Below are positions 49,168-57,705 of a DNA stretch of 64,000 bases, piece after piece. Positions within the stretch are counted from its first letter, which is position 1. Each line of letters starts with the position of its first letter. The notes under the pieces were generated by a model. The model had not been told where the DNA came from. It did no database searches and worked only from the letters and a program-made list of their open reading frames with translations. The position numbers and the translations under genes were made by a program. The stretch comes from AP-15 sp963762575 (GTDB lineage Bacteria > Pseudomonadota > Alphaproteobacteria > ATCC43930 > CGMCC-115725): contig CAVXLL010000002.1 of assembly GCA_963762575.1 (NCBI GenBank), positions 434,001 to 498,000 of the forward strand. The letters are read 5' to 3'.

Positions 49168-49437
49168 TCGCGCTGGGTCGGGGTCGGGCTCAGGCAAGTG
49201 CCGCGGAAATTTTGCTGCTGTGGCCGGAATGTTAACTCCTTTAAGTATTATACGGCAAGTTTTGCCATGTGAGGTATGGCTCGCTATGTGGCATAGTTGA
49301 GACTGCAGTGTTATCGCTCGGTTACCACCGCGGTTTTTTTTGAAGCTCTCGGCGCTTCCACCGATCGCTTGCGCCGCCCGGATTCGGAACGGCCGCACTC
49401 GGAGCAGCCGCAAACTGTTGAACCTTACTGCTGAGGC
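49168..49437. promoter_or_regulatory. Divergent promoter region, glycosyltransferase/deacetylase
   Basis: About 270 bp between divergent genes, AT-richer than its surroundings around 49230-49320 with TATTATAC and TTTTTTTT tracts. It likely holds promoters for both surface-polysaccharide transcription units. No operator symmetry was recognised. Confidence 0.45.
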
Positions 49438-50493
49438 ATGCTCGACCCTGATACCTGGAGGACGATACACTGGCCGGCCGAGCAGACGCCGATGCTGGTC
49501 GTCGTCGTCGATACCGAAGCCGAGTTCGACTGGGAGGCGGCCCGGCCGCGCCGGGCAATGGGTGTCACCTCGGTCAAATGCCAGGATAGCGCGCAGCGGA
49601 TCTTCGAAAGATATGGCGTGCGGCCGACTTTCGTCCTCGATTTTCCGGTCAGCAGCACACCGGAAGCCTTCGAGTTCATCCGCGATCTGCATCGTTCCGG
49701 CGCCTGCGAAATCGGCGCCCACCTGCAGCCTTGGGACAATCCCCCGCTGGTCGAGCAGATTACCGACGAGAACTCCTATCCCGGCAACCTGCCGTTCGAG
49801 CTCGAACGGGAAAAGCTTATCCAACTGACGCACAGTATCCAAACCAATATCGGAGTGCGCCCGCGCATCTACAAAGCGGGCCGATACGGCGTCGGGCGAG
49901 CAACTGCCGGCATCCTCGCCGAGCTCGGCTACGAAATCGATGTAAGCGTTGTTCCAGGCACCAATCTCACCTGCAAATTCGGCCCCGACTTCAGGCATTG
50001 CCGCGCCAGTCCCTACTGGTTCGGAGAGAAACCGGAGCTGCTCGAAATCCCTCTTTCAATCGGCTACACCGGCTTGCTCGCGGACACGGGAAGCATCGCC
50101 TATACCTTGACGACGAACGAGCGCCTGAAGGCGCTGCACGTGCCGGGCATCCTCGCGCGGCTCGGCTTGGTCGAGCGCATCACCTTGACACCGGAGGGGA
50201 TTTCCTTCGACGAGCAGCGTCGGCTCACCCGCGCGTTGCTGCGCAAAGGTCACCGCGTTTTCAGTTTCACCTATCACAGTCCCTCGCTCGCGCCGGGTAA
50301 TACGCCTTATGTGCGCAGCGAGGCGGATCTTCATGCTTTCCTGGAGCGGATCGAGCAGTATCTAAATTTTTTCACGGAGGAGGTCGGCGGGCAGGCGGCC
50401 ACCCCGTTCGAAGTTAAGGCACTCGCAGAACATTGCAGCGAGCCGGTAGTCGTCGAACCGGAACGCGTTCGCAGAGCCGGTTTGGCGAGTTAG
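49438..50493 (+). CDS. Polysaccharide deacetylase-like protein
   Basis: 351 residues. MLVVVVDTEAEFDWEAARP carries the acidic pair of NodB-type deacetylases, CEIGAHLQPWDNPP the metal-binding His region (about residue 82-95), YKAGRYGVG the Arg strand, and FSFTYHSPSLAPG the catalytic His. Such enzymes remove acetyl groups from glycans in the envelope or during export. There is no signal peptide, so it probably acts in the cytoplasm or is exported unusually. It is divergent from the glycosyltransferase operon and belongs to the same polysaccharide region. Confidence 0.87.
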   Translation: MLDPDTWRTIHWPAEQTPMLVVVVDTEAEFDWEAARPRRAMGVTSVKCQDSAQRIFERYGVRPTFVLDFPVSSTPEAFEFIRDLHRSGACEIGAHLQPWDNPPLVEQITDENSYPGNLPFELEREKLIQLTHSIQTNIGVRPRIYKAGRYGVGRATAGILAELGYEIDVSVVPGTNLTCKFGPDFRHCRASPYWFGEKPELLEIPLSIGYTGLLADTGSIAYTLTTNERLKALHVPGILARLGLVERITLTPEGISFDEQRRLTRALLRKGHRVFSFTYHSPSLAPGNTPYVRSEADLHAFLERIEQYLNFFTEEVGGQAATPFEVKALAEHCSEPVVVEPERVRRAGLAS

Positions 50494-50509
50494 ATCCGCC
50501 GGGCGGCAG

Positions 50510-51037
50510 CTACCTCCGGGTCTGCTCCGAACTCGCCTCCTTCATTGCCTCGAGGGGCCGGGTTGCCATGCGGCTCGCCAACTCGGCAATTCTGACGCTC
50601 TGATCGAGAAAGGCTTGCATGTTGTCCCGCAACAACCGGGCCTGGATCTCCAGCATCTCGTTGAAGGTTCGGGCCCGCAGCAGGTCCTGGCTCGGCTTCG
50701 AGGTATGGCGCATCACCTCCTCGGCGTAGCGCGCCCATGCTGCCGTGATCTCCTGCGTGCGCTCGTTAAATGCCGAGCCCGACCGCTGGGCAGCGCCCAC
50801 GGCGGCCGTCGAAGCCTCGGCCGCCTGCCGCACCCCCTGCCGCCCGAGCTCGCCAAGGCGTTCGGTTTGCCCTTGAGCGGCTTGCCCTAGGGCGGCTTGC
50901 CCCGGGGCGGCTTGCCCCGGGGCGGCTTGGCTGCCGCCTCCAAGATTTTGTTCATTCGCGGCGCCGCGACGGTTGTCTTCGATTGGCCGCTCGGCCTCTT
51001 TTGTGGTCTGCGGTCCCTTTTGTGTCAACTCTGCCAT
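50510..51037 (-). CDS. Phasin-family protein with Gln/Ala/Gly repeat
   Basis: About 175 residues from ATG 51037 (MAELTQKGPQTT), with GGAGA seven bases upstream. The N-terminal third is low complexity with a GQAAPGQAALGQAAQGQ repeat. The C-terminal part (NERTQEITAAWARYAEEVMR, FNEMLEIQARLLRDNMQAFL, QSVRIAELASRM) is the amphipathic helical phasin domain that coats polyhydroxyalkanoate granules or other hydrophobic surfaces. No PHA synthesis genes are in this window. Confidence 0.85.
   Translation of the reverse strand: MAELTQKGPQTTKEAERPIEDNRRGAANEQNLGGGSQAAPGQAAPGQAALGQAAQGQTERLGELGRQGVRQAAEASTAAVGAAQRSGSAFNERTQEITAAWARYAEEVMRHTSKPSQDLLRARTFNEMLEIQARLLRDNMQAFLDQSVRIAELASRMATRPLEAMKEASSEQTRR
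50877..50935. repeat. 15-bp tandem repeat in phasin gene
   Basis: Units of GCGGCTTGCCCCGGG at 50892 and 50907 are identical, with a variant before (50877, CTAGG end) and a partial copy after (50922). They encode the GQAAP repeat in reverse orientation. Copy number could vary between strains by slippage. Confidence 0.85.
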
Positions 51038-51213
51038 GCCATTCTCCGTGCCGGTTCGTGCCATTAACGTCGCCGGCGGCCGGAAACTCCGCGCGGTTAA
51101 GGTTTTCTTCTGCAAGAAGAGGCAGCATTTGCGCAGTTGCAAAAACCGTGTATGTCGTCAGCGTTCCTGCAATGGGTTGAGCGCGTTCGTCCCTTGGGCC
51201 ACGAGGAAGTCAC

Positions 51214-52629
51214 ATGATTCACCCCGTCATTCTGTCCGGCGGTTCGGGTACGCGGCTCTGGCCGATGTCGCGCACGCTCTACCCGAAACAGCTGCTGAGC
51301 CTCCTCGGCCATGACAGCCTGTTGCAGCAAACGGTTCGTCGGGTTTCCGACCGGCAGGGCTTCGCCCCACCCTTGCTGGTCGCCAATGAAGAGCATCGTT
51401 TCATCATCGCCGAGCAATTGCGCGAGATCGCGGCCGTTCCACGCGCCCTCCTGCTCGAGCCGGTTGGCCGCAACACGGCCCCCGCCGCCTGCATTGCCGC
51501 ATTGGCGCTGACCGAAGCGGAACCCGATCCGCTGATGCTGGTCATGCCCTCCGACCACATGATCGGCGATCTCGCTGCCTTTGCCGATGCCGTCGAACGC
51601 GCCGCAACCGCGGCGCGCGCCGGTGCGCTGGTCAGCTTTGGCATAGCGCCGCAGCGGGCCGAGACCGGCTACGGCTACATCCGGCGCGGCAGCGAGCTGG
51701 ACGGCGCCGAAGGCGTTTTTGCGGTCGCCGAATTTGTCGAGAAGCCCGGCCCGGAACAGGCGGAAATCTATGTCGGCTCGGGCGAGCATTCGTGGAATAG
51801 CGGGATCTTCTTATTTCCCGCGGGGGTCTACCTCGATGAGGTCGAGCGGTTGCGGCCGGACATGGTCGCCGCCTGTCGGGAGGCTCTGGCAACGGCGCAG
51901 CGCGACAGCGATTTCATCCGCCTGGGGCGTGAGGCCTTTGCCGCCTGCGAGAGTGATTCGATCGACTACGCCGTCATGGAGCACACGCGGCGTGCCGCCG
52001 TTGTCCCGGTCAGCATGGGATGGAGCGATGTCGGCTCTTGGGATGCGCTTTGGGAAATGGGCGCCAAGGACGAGCACGGTAATTCGATCGCAGGGAATGT
52101 CGTCGTCGAGGATGCCCGCAATTGCTATTTGCGGTCCGAGGCCGGGCTCGTGGCGGCGATCGGCATCGAGGATCTCGTAGTCGTCGCGACTGCCGACGCG
52201 GTCATGGTAGCGCCGCGCAATCGCACGCAGGACGTCAGAAAGCTCGTCGCCCGGCTGGTCAAAGACCGCCGCGACGAAGCCGATGCGCTGCCGACTGTGC
52301 ACCGCCCCTGGGGCAACTTCACCTCCCTGCACAATGGCCATCGCGTGCAGGTCAAGCACATCATGGTCAAGCCGGGCGGCAAGCTGTCGTTGCAGATGCA
52401 CCACCATCGCGCCGAGCATTGGGTGGTCGTCCAGGGCACCGCAATGATCCGCCGCGGCGACCAGGAGATGATGCTGTCCGAGGATCAATCGACTTACATC
52501 CCGATCGGCACCGCGCATCGGCTCGAAAACCCGGGCAAGATCCCGTTGCACCTGATCGAGGTGCAGTCTGGAAGCTATCTCGGCGAGGATGACATCATCC
52601 GCCTTGAGGACAGCTACGGCAGAAGCTAG
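51214..52629 (+). CDS. manC: Mannose-1-phosphate guanylyltransferase / mannose-6-phosphate isomerase
   Basis: A 471-residue bifunctional enzyme giving GDP-mannose for surface polysaccharides. The nucleotidyltransferase half has the activation loop LSGGSGTRLWPMSRTLYPKQ (about residues 7-26) and FVEKPG. The C-terminal cupin isomerase half has HRPWGNFTSL, KPGGKLSLQMHHHRAEHWVV and EDQSTYIPIGTAHRLENPG, which carry the metal-binding His and Glu. GAGGAAG precedes the ATG. It is divergent from the phasin gene. With the glycosyltransferase, deacetylase and synthetase-like genes to its left it forms a glycan-making region. Confidence 0.95.
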   Translation: MIHPVILSGGSGTRLWPMSRTLYPKQLLSLLGHDSLLQQTVRRVSDRQGFAPPLLVANEEHRFIIAEQLREIAAVPRALLLEPVGRNTAPAACIAALALTEAEPDPLMLVMPSDHMIGDLAAFADAVERAATAARAGALVSFGIAPQRAETGYGYIRRGSELDGAEGVFAVAEFVEKPGPEQAEIYVGSGEHSWNSGIFLFPAGVYLDEVERLRPDMVAACREALATAQRDSDFIRLGREAFAACESDSIDYAVMEHTRRAAVVPVSMGWSDVGSWDALWEMGAKDEHGNSIAGNVVVEDARNCYLRSEAGLVAAIGIEDLVVVATADAVMVAPRNRTQDVRKLVARLVKDRRDEADALPTVHRPWGNFTSLHNGHRVQVKHIMVKPGGKLSLQMHHHRAEHWVVVQGTAMIRRGDQEMMLSEDQSTYIPIGTAHRLENPGKIPLHLIEVQSGSYLGEDDIIRLEDSYGRS

Positions 52630-52697
52630 CTCCTTGTGAGACCGGCCGGCGTGCTTATGTGACCTGCCGCCGCAATCGCGCAGGGAGAATTAGGGCA

Positions 52698-53357
<660 letters not shown>

Positions 53358-54823
53358 AACGCAATTCGCTTCCCTCTGCCCGGATGATCGGCGGCGCGAG
53401 CAGATGCAGCCGGAAGGTCAGCATGACGGCAACGACTGCGAGCCCGAGCGCAAGGCCCCACCATAGGCCGACGGCACCGTAGCCGAGCGGAAAGGCGAGC
53501 AGCCAGCCTCCCCCGAAGCCGGCGCCCCAATAGCCGAAGCCGGCGAGCAGCATCGGGACCATGGTGTCCTTGTAGCCGCGCAACGCGCCGGCGGCGATCG
53601 TCTGCATCCCGTCGAACACCTGGAACAGCGCGGCGATCACGAGGAGACGCCGCGCGATCTCGACGGTCTCGCGATTGAAGGGATCGGCGATGTCGATATA
53701 GACCGCGATGATGGCGTCCGGAACCGTCCACAACACGACCGCCGTCGCGCTCATGAACCCGATCCCGAGGGCGAGCGCCACAAAGCCAGCCCGCCGCGCC
53801 GCGAGCACCCGGCCGGCGCCGAACTCGTAGGCGACGCGCACCGTAGCGGCCTGTCCGAGACCCAGCGGCACCATAAAGCTGATCCCCGCGCAATTGAGGA
53901 CGAGCTGGTGCGCCCCGAGCGCAGCCGTGCCCAAAAGGCCTATCAAGATGCCGGCGGCAAGAAATACGCCGACCTCCACCCCCATGATCCCACCGATCGG
54001 CAGGCCGAGACGAAGGATGCTCGCCATCGGCGTCCAGCTCGGGGCAAAGGCGTTGCACAGCACGCGCAAACCCGCGGGACCGGGCATTATGCGGGCGCAC
54101 AGCGCCAGACCCGCCAAGATCAGCCACTGATTGGTGGCGCTTGCATAACCGGAGCCCGCGACGCCGAGGGCAGGGGCGCCGAGATGGCCGTAGATCAGCA
54201 CCCAGTTCAGCCCCGCATTGCCGGCGACGCAGAGGAGGAGCACCGCCATCACCGGGCGCGTGTGGGACAGGGCGGAGAGCAGACTGCGCATCACCGCAAA
54301 CCCGAGAATAGCCGGCCCGCCCCAGGCAATCGCCCGCAAAAAACGGCCGATCTCGGCGGCGAGCGCGGCGTCATAGCCGAGCCATTGGAGCACTCGATCC
54401 AAGCTCGTCAGCGCGGCCACAAAGGGCACCGCCAGAAGGAGGGCGAGCGCCAGCCCGGCGCCGCCGATCCGACCGGCCGCGGCGCGGTCGCCGGCACCGA
54501 GCGCATGCGCGGCGAGCGGCGCCACGGCGGAGAGGATTCCCTGCAGCACGACCCCGCCGGTGAAATAGAGCATCGCGCCGAGACCCGCGGCAGCGAGCGG
54601 CAGGGCGCCGAGACGTCCGACCATCACCATGTCGGTGACAGCCATCGCCATAAACGCGAGATTGCCCGCGGCGAGCGGCGCCGCGAGGGCCAGGGTCGCA
54701 CGCAGCTCCGCGGCAATGCCGGACCCTACAGCACCGCGAAGCCGTTGATCGACTCGATCGACCGGTTGCATCTGGCTCTCTCTGATCTCCGTCACGGCGG
54801 CGACGCCGATGTCCGAGAGAGAC

Positions 54824-54863
54824 CCAAAAAAAGGAAGGGCCCCGACCGGTACCGGCGGGGCCC
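54824..54863 (-). terminator. Intrinsic terminator / candidate attenuator before MATE gene
   Basis: On the minus strand GGGGCCC (54863-54857), an inner CCGGT/ACCGG self-complementary segment and GGGCCCC (54843-54837) form a long GC hairpin, followed by CTTCCTTTTTTT. It lies 24 bp after a 27-codon frame and 53 bp before the MATE start, so on the MATE transcript it sits in the leader. Confidence 0.75.
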
Positions 54864-54886
54864 CGATGGTGGCGTGTTGATCGTAT

Positions 54887-54970
54887 TCAGTACACGCGCA
54901 TACCCTCAGGCCCCACGGCAAAGCCGCGCGAGTCGGTAGTCGTCATAAGGTGTGGGAATGCGCAAATCAT
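54887..54970 (-). CDS. Possible leader peptide (27 aa) upstream of MATE
   Basis: ATG 54970 opens MICAFPHLMTTTDSRGFAVG, ending PEGMRVY and TGA at 54887. There is no clear ribosome site. Its position directly before an intrinsic terminator and the MATE gene is the only reason to list it. A second frame through the same bases also reads plausibly (DDLRIPTPYDDYRL), so chance is possible. Confidence 0.25.
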   Translation of the reverse strand: MICAFPHLMTTTDSRGFAVGPEGMRVY

Positions 54971-55033
54971 CGGCGCTTTGTAGCTGAAGGACGGGACCGC
55001 GTCAACCGCCACCGCTGTGATAGAAACGATCTA

Positions 55034-55297
55034 TCAGAAGCGCGTTTTCTTCATCCAGAATCTCGGCTTTATCACCCCGACCGAAGCTCGGCGCCTCAAT
55101 TTTGAAGAGGCCCGCGGTTCGAGCAGGAGCAGGCCCGAGGCGATAAAGACGCCCGGAACAATCAGCATCCGCCATACGGATTGCCGCCGCGTCCGCAGCG
55201 ACAGCACGCCCTGCCAGACGAGGTAGGCGAGCAAGACGAAGACATAGAGCGGCGTATGGGCCAGCATCTGGACGACAAAAATCATCGCCAATCCCAC
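55034..55297 (-). pseudogene. Truncated small membrane protein (DUF6622-like N-terminus)
   Basis: Reads IFVVQMLAHTPLYVFVLLAY, then LVWQGVLSLRTRRQSVWRML and IVPGVFIASGLLLL, two or three membrane helices like the first half of a common alphaproteobacterial membrane protein. It then turns into charged, non-membrane sequence (EPRASSKLRRRASV) and stops. I take it as a 3'-truncated or frameshifted remnant; the family assignment is tentative. Confidence 0.5.
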
Positions 55298-55356
55298 CTC
55301 GGTGCTTCGTAAGCTGACAATATATACTTGACGAAAGCCGCACTACGGCCCGGCGT

Positions 55357-55376
55357 GCAGAAGTCAAGAATTCTGC
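55357..55376. repeat. Hairpin resembling the intron insertion site
   Basis: GCAGAA-GTCAAGAA-TTCTGC, a 6-bp stem with 8-nt loop overlapping the 3' end of the DUF6790-like gene. It matches the hairpin at 25771-25788 (CAGAAATCAAGAGTTCTG) at 16 of 18 positions in the shared core, but carries no intron. Confidence 0.7.
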
Positions 55377-55870
55377 GCCACTCTGCGTCGGCTGGCGACG
55401 AGCAAAAGAGCGATAGCGAGCAGAGGGCATATGATGTCCGTATAAAACGGGACGCCCGCGTTGCCCGGTGCGAAGTTCCCGGCAGTCAGCATCTGTCTGA
55501 CATGTCCTACGGCGTCGCCGAGCAGGAAGACGGAGGCGGCGCTGACTGCCGCCGCCTTGAAGCTCAAATCGCGCCAAAAGGAGATGCAGGCGGTCACGCC
55601 GATGGCCAGGTCGGCCATGCCAACCTCGAGCTGGAACGGGCTCACTTCCCAGCCAATCAGGGCAGCAGCCGTCACCGGAAGGAACACATGAAAGGCCCCG
55701 GCCCACACCCCTGTAACCCCGATGGGGAGCAGCAGTATCCACGAAAGGAACCGCTCAGCGGCAGGCTCGTCGCCACGTCGTGCTGCCGCGATCACGAGCG
55801 CGACGACGAGCAGCAGGGCGGGCAGGTTGCGCAGGACAAATTCGATAGCGTGGGCGATCATAGGCGACAT
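55364..55870 (-). CDS. DUF6790-like integral membrane protein
   Basis: About 168 residues from ATG 55870 (MSPMIAHAIEF) or 55861. Membrane helices include VLRNLPALLLVVALVIAAAR, WILLLPIGVTGVWAGAFHVF, and AAAVSAASVFLLGDAVGHVR. The GMADLAIGVTACISFW and GHVRQM--AGNFAPGNAG blocks are conserved features as I recall this family. Function is unknown. The frame is open 49 codons further upstream, but without membrane or family character. Its stop lies inside the small hairpin described at 55357. Confidence 0.75.
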   Translation of the reverse strand: MSPMIAHAIEFVLRNLPALLLVVALVIAAARRGDEPAAERFLSWILLLPIGVTGVWAGAFHVFLPVTAAALIGWEVSPFQLEVGMADLAIGVTACISFWRDLSFKAAAVSAASVFLLGDAVGHVRQMLTAGNFAPGNAGVPFYTDIICPLLAIALLLVASRRRVAQNS

Positions 55871-55953
55871 CACCCTACCATGCTGAAATTTTGGCAAACA
55901 TCTGCCGTTGCTGGTCGTGACCTCAACCTTCGAAATCGAGAGGGAGGATTGGC

Positions 55954-56196
55954 GTGTCGATAAGTAGTGCCGAGCCCACTTCAGAACCTGAGAACATAGC
56001 GGATAGCGCGGCCCCACACCCCGAGGAGATGAGGGCCACCGTCGACCTCACTATCGGCAGGTCTGTCACGATCAAGGCGACGGCCCGAGCTACGCCCGCC
56101 GGTTTGGTGGCGGCTGCATTGCTCGTCGTGGCGATCCTCATTCCGATGATTTGGCTCACTCGAACCCGAAGACACGGATTCGTTCGCGTCGGCTAA
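55954..56196 (+). CDS. Small single-pass membrane protein (80 aa)
   Basis: GTG 55954 is preceded by a strong AGGGAGG. The protein reads MSISSAEPTSEPENIADSAA, then an acidic stretch and one membrane helix LVAAALLVVAILIPMIWL near residues 50-68, ending with a basic tail (TRTRRHGFVRVG). Topology would put the basic end in the cytoplasm. No family is recognised; the ribosome site and the clean membrane helix are the support. Confidence 0.5.
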   Translation: MSISSAEPTSEPENIADSAAPHPEEMRATVDLTIGRSVTIKATARATPAGLVAAALLVVAILIPMIWLTRTRRHGFVRVG

Positions 56197-56203
56197 ATGC
56201 CGG

Positions 56204-56394
56204 TTGATCGAACGGATTTCTCCGTCCCGTGCCGGACCGATGACTTCCTGTGCGAAAGTCAAGAGATTTTCGGGCTTTTTCGGGCTAACACCGGGACAGC
56301 AGAAGGAAGCACGGCGGCGGGCCGAAGGTGCCACGTTCAAAGAACTGGCAGAGACTTACATGTTCGGCGCGCGACGATTTCGCGGCTAGGCTAG
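56204..56394 (+). pseudogene. Serine recombinase C-terminal helix-turn-helix relic
   Basis: GLTPGQQKEARRRAEGATFK and ELAETYMFG, then, after one missing base near 56377, RATISRLG. This is the C-terminal DNA-binding helix-turn-helix of resolvase/invertase-type recombinases. The catalytic serine domain is absent. Marks the remains of a mobile element. Confidence 0.6.
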
Positions 56395-56929
56395 TTCATC
56401 CTGTACAGGTTGCATGCCCCCGAAGCGAAGCTGACTGCTCAACGATCTCGAAAAAGGAACAGTCCTCACGAACGACGGGTCGCCCGGAATACCACCGCGG
56501 TAGTTGAGTAACCTATCCTTAGCACTCGCGTGCCGTAATCTGGCGTGCTTAACGAACGGTTGACGAGGGACATGGGCCATGAGCAGCCAGTTTCTGGTAG
56601 TTTTTTTCTCTGCCCTGCTTAACAAACTCTAATTGCCGGTTGAACGCTGTCCTGAGTTCGATATGGGATCCGGTCCGGCTTTCAGGAACCAACCTATGCC
56701 GTCGATGAGCGGCCCGTGAAAAGGCCCGCTCGCATCCGCCGTTGGCATCCACGTTCATCGGGACCACCGTTCATCCCGTCAGTTGCACTTGGTCAGGAGA
56801 ACATAGGCACTCCCCGCGGCGCCCCGGGATTGCGAAAAAACAAACATGTAAATGTCGCAATCGCATCATACAATCGGTCATCCGCAGCCCGTGAGCGGGT
56901 GCGACATTGCGATTGCAAGGAGTTGCCGA
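56395..56929. other. Gene-free stretch
   Basis: About 535 bp. Short frames on both strands lack ribosome sites and family features. Only scattered AT-rich patches are seen. Confidence 0.4.
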
Positions 56930-57123
56930 TGCCTGATCTCGACCAGATAAAACAGGAGGAAGAGGAGACGGGAGCGGGCGGGTTTCCCAAGGTCCGTCGG
57001 GCAATTCCGCGGGCAGGCCGCGCGACAGCCGCGACTCGATCCGCGGTATCGCGTGGATTCCCTGCCGCGTGGACGGCATGGCGGTGCCTTCTCCCTCAGA
57101 TTATTTTTGCCAGACGAAATCAT
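56930..57123 (+). pseudogene. DUF5681-like relic, frameshifted
   Basis: ATG 56930 has an AAGGAG six bases upstream and reads MPDLDQIKQEEEETGAGGFP. At about 56992 one missing G shifts the frame; the other frame gives GPSGNSAGRPRDSRDS, the F-x-KG-x-SGN-x-AGRPRGSRN signature of DUF5681, a domain common in phage and mobile-element proteins. It is too short to be a complete gene. Confidence 0.5.
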
Positions 57124-57517
57124 AATTACAGGCATTACTGGTCTGGCGCGCGCGTACCGTGCCGGCGGGGTCGATCGTGCCGCTGACGGTGATCTCGATT
57201 GGCTGGGATTGGCCGGGCCCGGAGGCTCGCATTGCCAGCTCGCCTTGCGGCCCGACCGTACCTGCGAGCGGATAGCCGGTGGCGCTGGTATACCTCGCCT
57301 GACCCTGCACGATGGTGAGCGGCCCCGGTCTGCGGTCCGGGCATTGGCCCACCTGCGCTTTCCTCGTCATGAACGTTTGATTGACTCTCGCCGAAGAGAC
57401 AAGCCGGTAGGTCCCGTCGAATGCCGCTCCGGCGGAAGGCGGTGGAGCTTGCGCATCCGCGGCTGCCACCGAGGAGACAAATGCGACGATCGAAAATAAC
57501 CCAATCTGCCTTCGCAT
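57101..57517 (-). CDS. Secreted hypothetical protein (about 138 aa)
   Basis: ATG 57517 is preceded by GGGAGG eight bases upstream (an earlier ATG at 57532 overlaps that site). The signal peptide is RRQIGLFSIVAFVSSVAAADA. The mature part has FDGTYRLVSSARVNQ, GQCPDRRPGPLTIVQGQARY, EITVSGTIDPAGTVRARQTS and NACNYDFVWQK, with two cysteines that may form a disulfide. The beta-rich pattern resembles small lipocalin-like periplasmic proteins; no named family is assigned. Confidence 0.7.
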   Translation of the reverse strand: MRRQIGLFSIVAFVSSVAAADAQAPPPSAGAAFDGTYRLVSSARVNQTFMTRKAQVGQCPDRRPGPLTIVQGQARYTSATGYPLAGTVGPQGELAMRASGPGQSQPIEITVSGTIDPAGTVRARQTSNACNYDFVWQK

Positions 57518-57555
57518 GAATCTGCCTCCCATCGTATTGTTCCCAATGCCGAAAT

Positions 57556-57705
57556 GCTGCCCTCACCCACCAAGCCCGACGGGCTTGGTCCCCCTCTCCC
57601 CAGCCTTTACACGGTGCGGGAGAGCAGCTTTACGCGAGTAGGTCGTGGCCCCTCTCCTGCAGTGCGGGAGAGGGTGGCGAGCGCAGCGAGACGGGTGAGG
57701 GGCTA
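57556..57705. repeat. REP-like palindromic repeat cluster
   Basis: CCCTCACCC at 57560-57568 pairs with GGGTGAGGG at 57693-57701. Inside are a perfect CCAAGCCC-GAC-GGGCTTGG hairpin (57570-57588) and repeated CTCTCC / GGGAGAG segments with GGTGGCGAGCGCAGCGAG. This is the look of the dispersed intergenic palindromes of many alphaproteobacteria. It directly follows the amidohydrolase stop and may stabilise or terminate its mRNA. Confidence 0.75.

Noticed and set aside
49168..49998. N-terminal extension of the glycosyltransferase frame
   Set aside because: The extra 277 codons are antisense to the deacetylase gene and lack glycosyltransferase features; ATG 49167 begins the family sequence.
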